This document shows positions 37,338 through 46,537 of a stretch of 64,000 bases of DNA, in pieces. Position numbers and translations under genes: made by a program. The notes under the pieces are model-generated. The model was not told the DNA's origin, made no database searches, and saw only the letters and a program-made list of their open reading frames with translations. This DNA comes from Leuconostoc carnosum (GTDB taxonomy: Bacteria > Bacillota > Bacilli > Lactobacillales > Lactobacillaceae). Position 1 is the stretch's first letter. Every line of letters starts with the position of its first letter. The stretch lies in the NCBI RefSeq assembly GCF_014207505.1, contig NZ_JACHGL010000005.1:112358-176357 (forward strand). The letters run 5' to 3'.

Positions 37338-37973
37338 TTAATAACTGTACCAATCAGTGGGATTTTCTCGCCACGCTTGTAAACTAGTATATTGTGAGGC
37401 ATCAAGATGTCCACTATTAATAGCTTCTGTCACCATTTGTGAATATGTTGTTAGTGATTGATATGTTAATTTCGCAGCCGCGAAATTAACATCCGCGGCA
37501 TCTAATTCATAAGAAAAGATTGCAATAACACCTATAACTTTACCACCTTCTGCTCGAACAGCCTCAGCTGCTTGCAAAACCGAACCACCGGTAGAAATTA
37601 AGTCATCAATCAAAACAACTTTTTTTCCTGAAACCGCTGCACCTTCTGTTTGTCGACCAGCCCCGTGATCCTTAGGTTTAGAACGAACATAAATCATTGG
37701 TTTTTTCAAAAGATCCGCTACCCAAGCAGCATGAGGTATTCCTGCAGTAGCAACACCACCGATTACCTCAACATCATCATAGTGTTCCTTAATTAATGTA
37801 GCTAATCCGTTATAAATGTTTTCCCTAACTTCCGGGAAACCAATGGTCATACGATTATCAGTGTAAATCGGACTTTTAATACCTGAAGCCCATGTGAATG
37901 GTGTTGTTGGCGCAAATTTAACCGCCCCAATTTTTAATAGATCTCGTGCAACTTGTTTTGCATATTCGGTCAT
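37338..37973 (-). CDS. pyrE: Orotate phosphoribosyltransferase
   Basis: A 211-residue type I phosphoribosyltransferase that makes OMP from orotate and PRPP. The PRPP loop is KKVVLIDDLISTGGSVLQAAEAV near 117, and the flexible loop is RSKPKDHGAGRQTEGA near 98. Its ATG directly follows the pyrF stop (TAG-ATG), and it is the last gene of the pyr operon before the terminator. Confidence 0.95.
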   Translation of the reverse strand: MTEYAKQVARDLLKIGAVKFAPTTPFTWASGIKSPIYTDNRMTIGFPEVRENIYNGLATLIKEHYDDVEVIGGVATAGIPHAAWVADLLKKPMIYVRSKPKDHGAGRQTEGAAVSGKKVVLIDDLISTGGSVLQAAEAVRAEGGKVIGVIAIFSYELDAADVNFAAAKLTYQSLTTYSQMVTEAINSGHLDASQYTSLQAWRENPTDWYSY

Positions 37974-38666
37974 CTAGATACTCCATTCTGCTAATACACG
38001 TTGATAGGCTGCAACTGGTGTTTCAGCCTTGGTTATTGATCTGCCAACTACTAAACCAGTGGCCCCAAATTGGCGTGCTTGCGTTGGTGTTGTGATGCGT
38101 GCTTGATCATTTCCATCATCTCCAGCTAAACGAATACCTGGGGTAATTCTTAAAAAATCATCATGTGTTTGCTGCTTTATAATCTGTGCTTCAAAAGGTG
38201 AACTAATCGTACCATCAACACCTGCTTTTTGCGCCAATTTTGCTAAATGTAAAACACTTTCATTTAATGAAGCTGTTGTCAATTGTGTTTGTTGCATGTC
38301 TTCTTCAGAAAATGATGTTAGCTGTGTCACAGCCAATAATTTTAAATCTGCCCCTTTATTTTCAACGGCTCGACGCAACATTTTTTCACCGCCAGCTGCA
38401 TGTAAAGTTAAATATTGGACATCCAGCTTAGCAATACTAGCTACAGCTTGCCCAACCGTATTTGGTATATCATAGAGTTTCAAATCTAAAAAGATTGTGT
38501 ATCCTCGTTGACGTAACTCTTTAACAAAATCCGGACCTTCAGCATAAAATAACGCCATACCAACCTTTAGAGCTGGCTTAGGAGAAATATCTTTAAATTG
38601 TGCTAAAAATTGTCGTGCCGTGATTGCATTAGGAAAATCTAATGCGATAAATACAGGATATACCAT
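37974..38666 (-). CDS. pyrF: Orotidine-5'-phosphate decarboxylase
   Basis: About 230 residues; converts OMP to UMP. The catalytic Lys/Asp cluster is FLDLKLYDIPNTVG near 58; the substrate is held by TLHAAGGEKML near 120 and TPGIRLAGDD near 180; VGRSIT at the end binds phosphate. The ATG at 38666 has GGAG 5 nt upstream and is preferred over an ATG five codons earlier. It is 90 bp downstream of carB, across an inverted repeat (38695-38715) that may stabilise the carB 3' end. Confidence 0.94.
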   Translation of the reverse strand: MVYPVFIALDFPNAITARQFLAQFKDISPKPALKVGMALFYAEGPDFVKELRQRGYTIFLDLKLYDIPNTVGQAVASIAKLDVQYLTLHAAGGEKMLRRAVENKGADLKLLAVTQLTSFSEEDMQQTQLTTASLNESVLHLAKLAQKAGVDGTISSPFEAQIIKQQTHDDFLRITPGIRLAGDDGNDQARITTPTQARQFGATGLVVGRSITKAETPVAAYQRVLAEWSI

Positions 38667-38694
38667 AACTTCTCCCACCATCCAATTGATTATT

Positions 38695-38715
38695 AGTCCT
38701 GTTTTGAACAGGACT
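38695..38715 (-). repeat. Inverted repeat between carB and pyrF
   Basis: AGTCCTGTT and AACAGGACT are exact complements around three bases. There is no T-run on the minus side, so it is not an intrinsic terminator; it may be a processing or stability hairpin. Confidence 0.6.
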
Positions 38716-38756
38716 TATGTGATGTCGTTGCTGAATATTGAACTCATGTTAATAAA

Positions 38757-41700
38757 TTACTTCATTTCACTTACCGTAAAACTTCTACTTTCCAGAACAT
38801 CTAGAAAAGCACTGACCGTATCTAAAGCTGTAAACAATGGTACAGCATTTTCGATTGCAACTTGGCGAATTAACAAACCATCTGATTCTGCATGATCATC
38901 GGCTTGGGTCGTATTAACTACAACTTGAAGCGTCTGGCTGCGCAAAGCATGAAGTGAATTATTTTCAGATTCTGATATTTTATCTAGGATAGCAACTGGC
39001 AAATTTTCTGCCAATAAGGTAGCACCAGTTCCAGAGGTAGCATATAATGAGAAACCTAAATCAACAAAGCGTTTAGCCAAAGCAATTGTTTCATTCTTAT
39101 CAGCATCGGCAACTGTAAATAATACATTTCCGTACTTTGGTACCTTAATATTAGAAGCTACAAATGCTTTATATAGCGCCTTGGGTAAGGTCGTATCAGA
39201 TCCCATAACTTCACCAGTAGACTTCATTTCTGGTCCAAGTAACGAATCAACTTCTGGCAACTTTGTAAAGGAGAAAATAGGCGCTTTAACATGAACCATA
39301 TCATCTGCTGGTACTAGCCCTGTTTCAAATCCCATATCTGCAAGCTTTTCACCTAACATCACACGTGTAGCTAATTGTGCTAATGGTAAATGTGTTACTT
39401 TTGAAATAAAGGGTACCGTACGTGATGCACGCGGGTTGACTTCAATGACATAGGCTTTGTTTTCATGAATAACAAATTGCACATTCATTAGTCCAATCGT
39501 ATTCATAGCTTTTGATAAAGCAATCGCAGCTTGAACAATCTGGTCTTGCACACGTTGTGATAAATATTGTGGTGGATACACCGACATTGAATCACCAGAA
39601 TGCACGCCTGCCCGTTCAATATGTTCCATAATACCAGGAATCACAGCCGTTTGACCATCTGACAAAACATCGACTTCTGCTTCTTGACCAACCAAATAAG
39701 AATCAATCAACACAGGATGATCATTTGATACTTTGACTGCGCGCTGCATATAATCTTGCAATTCGTCATCAGAAGCAATAATTTCCATAGCTCGACCACC
39801 AAGTACATAAGAAGGTCTAATTAATACAGGATACCCAATCATTTGAGCAGCGGCTAAAGCACCTGCTACTGTTGTTGCAGTCTTCCCAACTGGCTGTGGT
39901 AATTGTAGTGACTTGATGACTTGATCAAAAGCTTCACGATCTTCAGCACGATTCAAGTCTTCTACAGTTGTTCCTAATATGTGTACCCCGTTATCTACTA
40001 AAGGTTGGGCTAAATTAATAGCTGTTTGGCCACCAAATTGAACAACAACGCCCATTGGCTGTTCAACATCAATAACATTCACAACATCTTCTAAAGTTAG
40101 TGGTTCAAAATATAATTTATCTGATATTGAGAAATCTGTTGACACCGTTTCAGGATTTGAATTCATAATAATAGCTTCATAACCAGCACGCTGAATTGCT
40201 TTCACTGCATGAACAGTTGCATAATCAAATTCAACACCTTGTCCAATTCGAATTGGACCTGAGCCTAGAACCAAAACCGACTTTTTATCTGATACAATCG
40301 ATTCATTTTCATGTTCGTAAGTGGCATAATAATAAGGTGTTTGCGATTCAAACTCAGCTGCCACCGTGTCAACCATTTTATAAACTGGCAACACATTATT
40401 TTCTTGGCGCAAATCACGAATATCTTTAGCAGTCATTTCCCAAAAGCCAGCGATTGTTTGATCAGCAAAGCCATTTTTCTTAGCGTACTTTAAATAATCT
40501 AGATCACCAATATGTTGTTTTAAATCTTCTTCAATTTCAATAATATGAACAAGTTTATCCAAGAAAAATTCGTCAATGCGTGTTTTTTCATGAATAACTT
40601 CATCCGAAATTCCACGCCGTAATAAGTCAGCAATCATAAACAGACGGTCATCTCGTGCTGGCATTAAAGCTTCAAGTAATTGTTGATCAGTCATATCACT
40701 AAAAGTAATATCATTAAGACCAATAGCACCAATTTCTAGTGAACGAACAGCTTTTAAGATGGCCTCTTCCATATTACGTCCGATAGCCATAACTTCGCCT
40801 GTTGCTTTCATTTGTGTACCCAAACGACGATCAGCAGTAGCAAATTTATCAAATGGCCAACGCGGAATTTTGACAACGACATAATCTAATGCTGGTTCAA
40901 ATTCCGCTTTAGTTGTACCAGTAACTGGATTTGTAATTTCATCTAATGTCAAGCCAATCGCAATCTTAGCTGCCATTTTTGCAATTGGATAACCCGTTGC
41001 TTTTGATGCCAATGCTGATGAACGCGAGACACGCGGATTTACTTCAATAATGTAATATTTATACGATTCTGGATCAAGTGCCATCTGAATATTAACACCA
41101 CCTTCAATCTTCAAAGCGCGAATAATTTTTAATGCAGCATCACGCATCATTTGCACTTCACGATCTGACAATGTTTGTACCGGAGCAGTAACAATTGAGT
41201 CACCAGTGTGAATACCAACTGGATCAAAGTTTTCCATCGAAGCGACAACTAAGGCATTGTCATGAGAATCACGCATGACTTCAAATTCAATCTCTTTAAA
41301 TCCGGCAATAGAGCGTTCTATCAAAACTTGCGTGACTGGCGATAAATCTAAACCATTTGCTGCAATATCAAGCAATTGCTCATGTGTATCAGCAATTCCT
41401 CCACCTGTCCCACCTAAGGTATAAGCTGGTCGAACGATGACAGGATAGCCTTGCGTATCGGCAAAATCCATTGCTTCGTCCAAGGTTGTAGCAATCGTTG
41501 ATTCAGGAATCGGCTCATTTAGTCGTTCCATTAATTGTTTGAATTCTTCCCGATCTTCTGCTTCTTCAATGGCGGATAATTTTGTACCTAATAACTCGAT
41601 ATTGAGTTCATCAAGTATGCCAGCTTCAGACAAATCTTTTGCCATGTTTAAGCCGGTTTGGCCACCCAAAGTTGGTAAAATAGCTTCTGGTCGTTCTTTA

Positions 41701-41936
41701 CGCAAAATGCGTTCAATAAAATCAATGGACAAGGGTTCAATATAGACTTTATCCGCAATTTCTGCATCAGTCATAATTGTAGCTGGATTCGAGTTAACCA
41801 AGATGACTTCGTAGCCTTCTTCTTTAAGGCTCAGTGCAGCTTGCGTCCCAGAATAATCAAACTCAGCTGCTTGCCCAATAATAATTGGGCCAGAGCCAAT
41901 AACTAATACTCTTTTAATATCCTCGCGTTTAGGCAT
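38757..41936 (-). CDS. carB: Carbamoyl-phosphate synthase large subunit
   Basis: About 1059 residues, with two homologous ATP-grasp halves. First: [29 protein letters not shown] and [15 protein letters not shown] near 165; second: [27 protein letters not shown] near 555 and [15 protein letters not shown] near 710; a C-terminal MGS-like allosteric domain follows ([19 protein letters not shown]). It makes carbamoyl phosphate for pyrimidines with CarA. The ATG at 41936 overlaps the carA stop by eight bases; an upstream reading inside carA is not used. Confidence 0.97.
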   Translation of the reverse strand: MPKREDIKRVLVIGSGPIIIGQAAEFDYSGTQAALSLKEEGYEVILVNSNPATIMTDAEIADKVYIEPLSIDFIERILRKERPEAILPTLGGQTGLNMAKDLSEAGILDELNIELLGTKLSAIEEAEDREEFKQLMERLNEPIPESTIATTLDEAMDFADTQGYPVIVRPAYTLGGTGGGIADTHEQLLDIAANGLDLSPVTQVLIERSIAGFKEIEFEVMRDSHDNALVVASMENFDPVGIHTGDSIVTAPVQTLSDREVQMMRDAALKIIRALKIEGGVNIQMALDPESYKYYIIEVNPRVSRSSALASKATGYPIAKMAAKIAIGLTLDEITNPVTGTTKAEFEPALDYVVVKIPRWPFDKFATADRRLGTQMKATGEVMAIGRNMEEAILKAVRSLEIGAIGLNDITFSDMTDQQLLEALMPARDDRLFMIADLLRRGISDEVIHEKTRIDEFFLDKLVHIIEIEEDLKQHIGDLDYLKYAKKNGFADQTIAGFWEMTAKDIRDLRQENNVLPVYKMVDTVAAEFESQTPYYYATYEHENESIVSDKKSVLVLGSGPIRIGQGVEFDYATVHAVKAIQRAGYEAIIMNSNPETVSTDFSISDKLYFEPLTLEDVVNVIDVEQPMGVVVQFGGQTAINLAQPLVDNGVHILGTTVEDLNRAEDREAFDQVIKSLQLPQPVGKTATTVAGALAAAQMIGYPVLIRPSYVLGGRAMEIIASDDELQDYMQRAVKVSNDHPVLIDSYLVGQEAEVDVLSDGQTAVIPGIMEHIERAGVHSGDSMSVYPPQYLSQRVQDQIVQAAIALSKAMNTIGLMNVQFVIHENKAYVIEVNPRASRTVPFISKVTHLPLAQLATRVMLGEKLADMGFETGLVPADDMVHVKAPIFSFTKLPEVDSLLGPEMKSTGEVMGSDTTLPKALYKAFVASNIKVPKYGNVLFTVADADKNETIALAKRFVDLGFSLYATSGTGATLLAENLPVAILDKISESENNSLHALRSQTLQVVVNTTQADDHAESDGLLIRQVAIENAVPLFTALDTVSAFLDVLESRSFTVSEMK

Positions 41937-43017
41937 GTTGTGTGGTCTCCTTGCTCGTTTCCGCAATCATTTTCAAAAAGTCATCAAACAAATATTCAGC
42001 ATCATGTGGTCCTGGTGCTGCATCGGGATGAAATTGAACTGAAAAAGCTGAATGATTTTTTAATCGTAGTCCTTCAATTGTTTGATCATTAATTTCTTCA
42101 TGTGTCACAATCAAGTTAGTCTGATCTAATCCATCACGATCTACTGCGTAGCCATGATTTTGTGAAGTAAAATCTAAACGATCTTTTGAAAGCGTACGGA
42201 CTGCGTGGTTAAAGCCACGATGTCCAAATTTCATTTTATATGTTTTAGCACCATTAGCAAGCGCAAATAATTGATGTCCTAAACATATACCCATCAACGG
42301 CAACTGCTCTTGCAGCGTCTGTATCATCGGTAGTGCATAAGCAACATCTTGTGGATTTCCTGGGCCATTAGAGAGCAGAATACCATCTGGATGTGCAGCT
42401 AAAACTGTTTTGGCATCGGTGTTTGCTGGGAAGACAATGACATTCACACCACGCTTCGACAAAGAACGTAGAATCGAATTTTTCAAACCAAAGTCAATCA
42501 ATGCAATTGATACACCATCTGTTGGATTTTGATATTGCGTTTTGGTGGTTGCATCATGAACTAACGTTTTATCTGTCTCAAATGATGCTAATTTTTTCAA
42601 AACATCATCAGAATACGCATCAACTAGAGCAGCCTTCATTGCACCTTTATCACGTAATTCTTTTGTTAAAGCGCGCGTATCAACGCCTGTAATTCCAGGC
42701 ATACCTGTGCTCTCTGCCCATTCAGGCAAACTCATCATTTGTCGCCAATTACTTGGACGTCGAGCAATTTCATGAACAACAATCGCTGCAGCGGCAGGTC
42801 GGAAACTTTCAAAATCATCTCGATTAACACCATAATTACCAATCAAAGGATATGTAAAGACAATCATTTCACCACGATAGGATAAATCAGTAATCGACTC
42901 TTGATAACCTGACATACCAGTGTTGAATACCAACTCTGCCATAACCTCAATGTCAGCACCAAAAGCTTCGCCTTCATAAACTGAACCATTTTCAAGCACT
43001 AAATAACGTTTTTTCAT
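41929..43017 (-). CDS. carA: Carbamoyl-phosphate synthase small subunit
   Basis: A 362-residue glutaminase subunit. The N-terminal domain has [20 protein letters not shown]-type segment near 32; the glutamine amidotransferase domain has the nucleophile in [14 protein letters not shown] near 240 and the His-Glu pair in [13 protein letters not shown] near 325. It delivers ammonia to CarB and overlaps its start. Being inside the PyrR-controlled operon, it is the pyrimidine-dedicated pair; whether a second arginine-type pair exists cannot be seen. Confidence 0.96.
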   Translation of the reverse strand: MKKRYLVLENGSVYEGEAFGADIEVMAELVFNTGMSGYQESITDLSYRGEMIVFTYPLIGNYGVNRDDFESFRPAAAAIVVHEIARRPSNWRQMMSLPEWAESTGMPGITGVDTRALTKELRDKGAMKAALVDAYSDDVLKKLASFETDKTLVHDATTKTQYQNPTDGVSIALIDFGLKNSILRSLSKRGVNVIVFPANTDAKTVLAAHPDGILLSNGPGNPQDVAYALPMIQTLQEQLPLMGICLGHQLFALANGAKTYKMKFGHRGFNHAVRTLSKDRLDFTSQNHGYAVDRDGLDQTNLIVTHEEINDQTIEGLRLKNHSAFSVQFHPDAAPGPHDAEYLFDDFLKMIAETSKETTQHA

Positions 43018-43065
43018 TTTTCCATTATCCCCATTAACATGTTTTTCAAGTCATCAAGACAGTGT

Positions 43066-44346
43066 CTAATTATTTTTTGTTGCATGGTCGTACACAATTT
43101 GACCATCAACCCAAGTTACCAGTGTCGTACCAAAAACTTTCCAACCAATAAATGGTGTATTCTTACCTTTTGATGCCATTTGATCAGCCGAAATGACTGT
43201 ACTATGCTCTAAATCAAATAACGCAAGATCCGCTGATTGACCAACTGCTACAGACGCTGATGCCTCAAGATTAAACGCCTGAATAGGCGCTTTAACCATA
43301 CGATTAATCAATGTTTCTAACGTCATAATCCCAGACTTAACCAGTTTTGTGTAAAGTAATTGGAAACTCGTTTCAATACCAGTAATACCAAAGGGTGCTT
43401 CAAGAAAGGACTTTGCTTTTTCTTCAGCACCGTGCGGTGCATGGTCTGTGGCAACCATATCAATCGTGCCATCCAACAAACCAGCAACAACTGCTTCCCG
43501 GTCTTCCGATGTACGTAACGGTGGGTTCATCTTAAATAATGCATCGTCGGTTAGAATATCACTATCTGACAATAATAAGTGATGTGGTGAAACTTCAGCC
43601 GTTACATGAACGCCCTTTAACTTAGCTAATCGGATTAACTCCACTGAAGTTTTCGTTGACACGTGTGCAACATGGTAATGAACACCCGTTGCATGCGCTA
43701 AAACTAAATCTCGTGCAAGTTGTGTACTTTCAGCCAAGCCAGTAATTCCAGGCAAATTCAAACTTTCCGCCTGCTTCCCAGCATTCATCACACCGCTATG
43801 TATCAAAGAATCATCTTCGAGATGCGCTACAAGTGGTTTATTGACTTTAGCCACTGCAATCATCGCTTGTAACATCGTATCAGCTGTTTGAACGCCTTTT
43901 CCATCATTACTAAATGCTATTGCGCCTTGATGTGCCATCTCTTCAATATTGGACACAGTATCAGAGACCAAATCACCTGATATTGCACCATATTGTGCAA
44001 TATGAACAACACCATTATGATCATTCAAAGTCATTTGTTTGGCAACACGTTCTGGGGTGTCTGGTACTGGATTTAAATTAGGCATCGCTAGTACTGTTGT
44101 AAAACCACCACGTGCTGCTGCTTGAGATCCTGTCGCAATTGTTTCCTTATATTCAAATCCAGGTTCTCTAAAATGAACATGTACATCAACTAACCCATTT
44201 GATAAGAAAGCACCCTGTGCATCATAAGTCGGCACCTCTGATGTGATGCTTTCTTCTACTTGAACAATTCTTTTGCCATCAATTAAAACATCGCGTTTAA
44301 CAAGTTTGCCATGAACTAATATTTTTGCATTTTTAATCAGTTGCAT
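43066..44346 (-). CDS. pyrC: Dihydroorotase
   Basis: About 426 residues; cyclises N-carbamoyl-aspartate. The metal-binding HxH motif is VDVHVHFREPGF near 58, further ligands lie in HVAHVSTK near 230 and the catalytic aspartate in MVATDHAPH near 303. It is of the class I type found in Gram-positives. The ATG at 44346 has GGAGG 7 nt upstream and overlaps the pyrB stop by 14 bases. Confidence 0.95.
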   Translation of the reverse strand: MQLIKNAKILVHGKLVKRDVLIDGKRIVQVEESITSEVPTYDAQGAFLSNGLVDVHVHFREPGFEYKETIATGSQAAARGGFTTVLAMPNLNPVPDTPERVAKQMTLNDHNGVVHIAQYGAISGDLVSDTVSNIEEMAHQGAIAFSNDGKGVQTADTMLQAMIAVAKVNKPLVAHLEDDSLIHSGVMNAGKQAESLNLPGITGLAESTQLARDLVLAHATGVHYHVAHVSTKTSVELIRLAKLKGVHVTAEVSPHHLLLSDSDILTDDALFKMNPPLRTSEDREAVVAGLLDGTIDMVATDHAPHGAEEKAKSFLEAPFGITGIETSFQLLYTKLVKSGIMTLETLINRMVKAPIQAFNLEASASVAVGQSADLALFDLEHSTVISADQMASKGKNTPFIGWKVFGTTLVTWVDGQIVYDHATKNN

Positions 44347-45244
44347 TGTGATCCTCCATTGTATACTCCAAAATTGCCATCCGCGCAAACACACCGTTAG
44401 TCATTTGTTCAAATATACGAGACTTGGGTGCTTCAACTAAATCATCAGCAATTTCTACATCCCGATTAACTGGCGCTGGATGCATAATAATTGCGTCAGA
44501 TTTTAAGTGATCATAACGTGATTGGTTTAAGCCAAATTGTTCATGATATTTTTTAGCAGAAAAATTTTGATTTTCCGTTTTTGTAATCCGCTCATGTTGT
44601 ACCCGTAAAAACATAACAACATCCAACTTGTCCCAATCAGAATCCATCGCCACAAAATCTCCGAACTGTTCGAATCCTGTTGTTTGCCACTGTGCTGGTC
44701 CAGAAAATGATACCTGAGCACCAAATTTTTTTAAAATTTCTGCATTAGAACGCGCGACCCGCGAATGCGCCAAATCACCAATAATGCGAATTTTCAAGTT
44801 TTCTAAATGTCCAAACTGCTCATAAATTGTCACCAGATCTAGTAGACTCTGTGATGGATGTTGTCCACTCCCATCACCGGCATTGACAAGTTGAGGCATA
44901 TCATGACGACTATCGGTTAAGATTTGATCGTACCAATTTGTCATTGAATGACGAACCACAACCAGGTCCACACCAATTGCTTTCAAAGTTTTCAATGTAT
45001 CAGTTAAACTCTCACCTTTTGACATTGAACTATTTTGCGGATCAATGATTATCTTTTGTAAGCCTAAGTGGTTTTCAGCCATTTGGAAACTACTGTTTGT
45101 CCGAGTCGAATTTTCAAAAAACAAATTAGCAACGGTTAAATTTTTCTTGATTGGTCGTACACCTGACTTCAAAGCTAATGCACGTTGCACTAAGTTTAAC
45201 ACATCTGATTTTTGAAGTGCATTTATATTCAGAAAACTACGCAT
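44333..45244 (-). CDS. pyrB: Aspartate carbamoyltransferase catalytic subunit
   Basis: About 303 residues; first committed pyrimidine step. Carbamoyl phosphate site: FFENSTRTNSSFQMAE near 48; the SKGESLTDTL loop near 76; HPSQSLLDLVTIYEQFG near 125; and HPAPVNRDVE near 260. The ATG at 45244 has GGAG 5 nt upstream; the longer reading runs into the attenuator. It is the first gene of the pyr operon here. Confidence 0.95.
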   Translation of the reverse strand: MRSFLNINALQKSDVLNLVQRALALKSGVRPIKKNLTVANLFFENSTRTNSSFQMAENHLGLQKIIIDPQNSSMSKGESLTDTLKTLKAIGVDLVVVRHSMTNWYDQILTDSRHDMPQLVNAGDGSGQHPSQSLLDLVTIYEQFGHLENLKIRIIGDLAHSRVARSNAEILKKFGAQVSFSGPAQWQTTGFEQFGDFVAMDSDWDKLDVVMFLRVQHERITKTENQNFSAKKYHEQFGLNQSRYDHLKSDAIIMHPAPVNRDVEIADDLVEAPKSRIFEQMTNGVFARMAILEYTMEDHNATD

Positions 45245-45386
45245 AAATCTCCTTTTTATACAAAAAACCGTGTAAGTCAGGAGACTCACACGGTTCTAGA
45301 AAATTACAGTAAAAGTATACACTCCTACCCTGAATATCTAGTTGCCTTGCAAGCCTCTCTGGACTTAAATTAAAGGTACTATCGTT
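45245..45386 (-). promoter_or_regulatory. PyrR-dependent attenuator of the pyr operon
   Basis: The leader holds a PyrR-binding motif, AGTCCAGAGAGGCTTGCAAG (45346-45365 area), and a terminator in which AACCGTGT pairs with ACACGGTT (45266-45295) followed by a T-run. Between them CTAGATA and TCTAGAA can form an antiterminator. With UMP bound, PyrR should bind the first stem and allow termination. The pyrR gene itself is not in the window. Confidence 0.9.
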
Positions 45387-45392
45387 TCAAAT

Positions 45393-45421
45393 ATATTATC
45401 ATTTTTTTAACACATGTGCAA
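45393..45421 (-). promoter_or_regulatory. Promoter of the pyr operon
   Basis: TTGCAC (45416-45421) and TAATAT (45393-45398), 17 bp apart on the minus strand, directly ahead of the PyrR leader and immediately after lepB. Confidence 0.75.
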
Positions 45422-45422
45422 A

Positions 45423-46055
45423 TCATTTGTCAAAGAAATGTTTGTTGTGCTGATTAATGTTCGCTTTTGCTGTTTTATTTGTATTCCAAAACGGTACGAC
45501 TACCTTACCGGAAATACTCGATTTATCAATAAAACCAAAGTAGCGACCATCGTTAGATACTGAACGATGATCTCCCATCACAAAATATGTGCCCTTTGGC
45601 ACCGTAGTATGATTACGATCCTTTGCTTGCCATGCACGATTTGCAGATAGCGTCTTCAATGACCACTCACTACCAAAAGACATTTCTGTTCCCTGGGTAC
45701 GTTCGTTAATACCAATAAAATTTTGATTAATAACTTTACCATTAACATATAAATCAGAATTTTTATATGATACAGTATCACCCCCGACACCAATAATACG
45801 TTTCACGTAATCTTTCTCACCAGTTCTAATCCTTGGATCTTCATGGCGCGCATCAAAAACGACTACATCCCCACGTTTATATTTTGAAACTTTACTCACG
45901 CCAACGAATTCTCTATCTTGTAAATTAGGTTGCATAGAATCACCACTAACACGAACAAATGTAAAAACAAATGATCTAATCAAACTGACTATAATAATAG
46001 CAGTGACAATGGGCAAAACCCACTCTTTTAGAAATTGCACGATTTGCTTTGTCAT
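45423..46055 (-). CDS. lepB: Signal peptidase I
   Basis: A 210-residue membrane serine protease that removes signal peptides. One N-terminal membrane helix (EWVLPIVTAIIIVSLIRSFVF) anchors it; the nucleophile is S40 (VSGDSMQPNL) and the general base K85 (KDYVKRIIGVGGD); box E is GTYFVMGDHRSVSNDGRYFG. AAGAGAAAGAAG precedes the ATG. It lies between the YheA-like gene and the pyr promoter, and has no obvious terminator of its own. Confidence 0.95.
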   Translation of the reverse strand: MTKQIVQFLKEWVLPIVTAIIIVSLIRSFVFTFVRVSGDSMQPNLQDREFVGVSKVSKYKRGDVVVFDARHEDPRIRTGEKDYVKRIIGVGGDTVSYKNSDLYVNGKVINQNFIGINERTQGTEMSFGSEWSLKTLSANRAWQAKDRNHTTVPKGTYFVMGDHRSVSNDGRYFGFIDKSSISGKVVVPFWNTNKTAKANINQHNKHFFDK

Positions 46056-46077
46056 AATACTTCTTTCTCTTATATGT

Positions 46078-46105
46078 ACAAAAAGCGATCATTAACTGAT
46101 CGCTT
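46078..46105 (-). terminator. Terminator after the YheA-like gene
   Basis: AAGCGATCA and TGATCGCTT pair around a 5-nt loop and are followed by TTTTT on the minus strand. Confidence 0.85.
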
Positions 46106-46109
46106 AAAA

Positions 46110-46463
46110 TTAAGGACGTAAAGTTGCATAGGCATCAGCAACTGGTTTTGTAACAATATCATTTAATTCTGTGAGCAATGTATTTAATGCCTGTTCGGCA
46201 GATAGTAATACTGTAATTAAATCATTTTTTTGAACTCTGGCAGCCACTTCATCCCATGCTTTTTCTTGTTCTGGATTAGGTTGTTGCTGAGACTGCATCA
46301 TTTGTTGTACAGCCATTTGAATACTTTGAAACTCAGTAAATAATGTTTTTGCTTCATTATCGTTTTGAATGGCATCAAAAGCTGATTGCCAAGCCACATA
46401 CTGCTGTGTTTCTTTCAAAACTATCGCCATTTCATTAGCGTTGTCATAAATATTAACTGTCAT
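46110..46463 (-). CDS. YlbF/YmcA family protein (YheA-like, UPF0342)
   Basis: About 117 residues of alpha-helical protein: MTVNIYDNANEMAIVLKETQQYVAWQSAF then a second helix rich in Gln (MQSQQQPNPEQEKAWDEVAARVQ) and a third. It belongs to the Com_YlbF superfamily, whose members form small coiled bundles, some acting with RNase Y; the YheA-like branch has no defined function. Start at 46463 with AAGGAAC upstream; the longer reading lacks a ribosome site. Confidence 0.87.
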   Translation of the reverse strand: MTVNIYDNANEMAIVLKETQQYVAWQSAFDAIQNDNEAKTLFTEFQSIQMAVQQMMQSQQQPNPEQEKAWDEVAARVQKNDLITVLLSAEQALNTLLTELNDIVTKPVADAYATLRP

Positions 46464-46537
46464 GTATATCAGTTCCTTTGTTTTATAGTTGATAACCATT
46501 CATCGCGTTATCTAGAGAATTAAACAGACGACGACGT

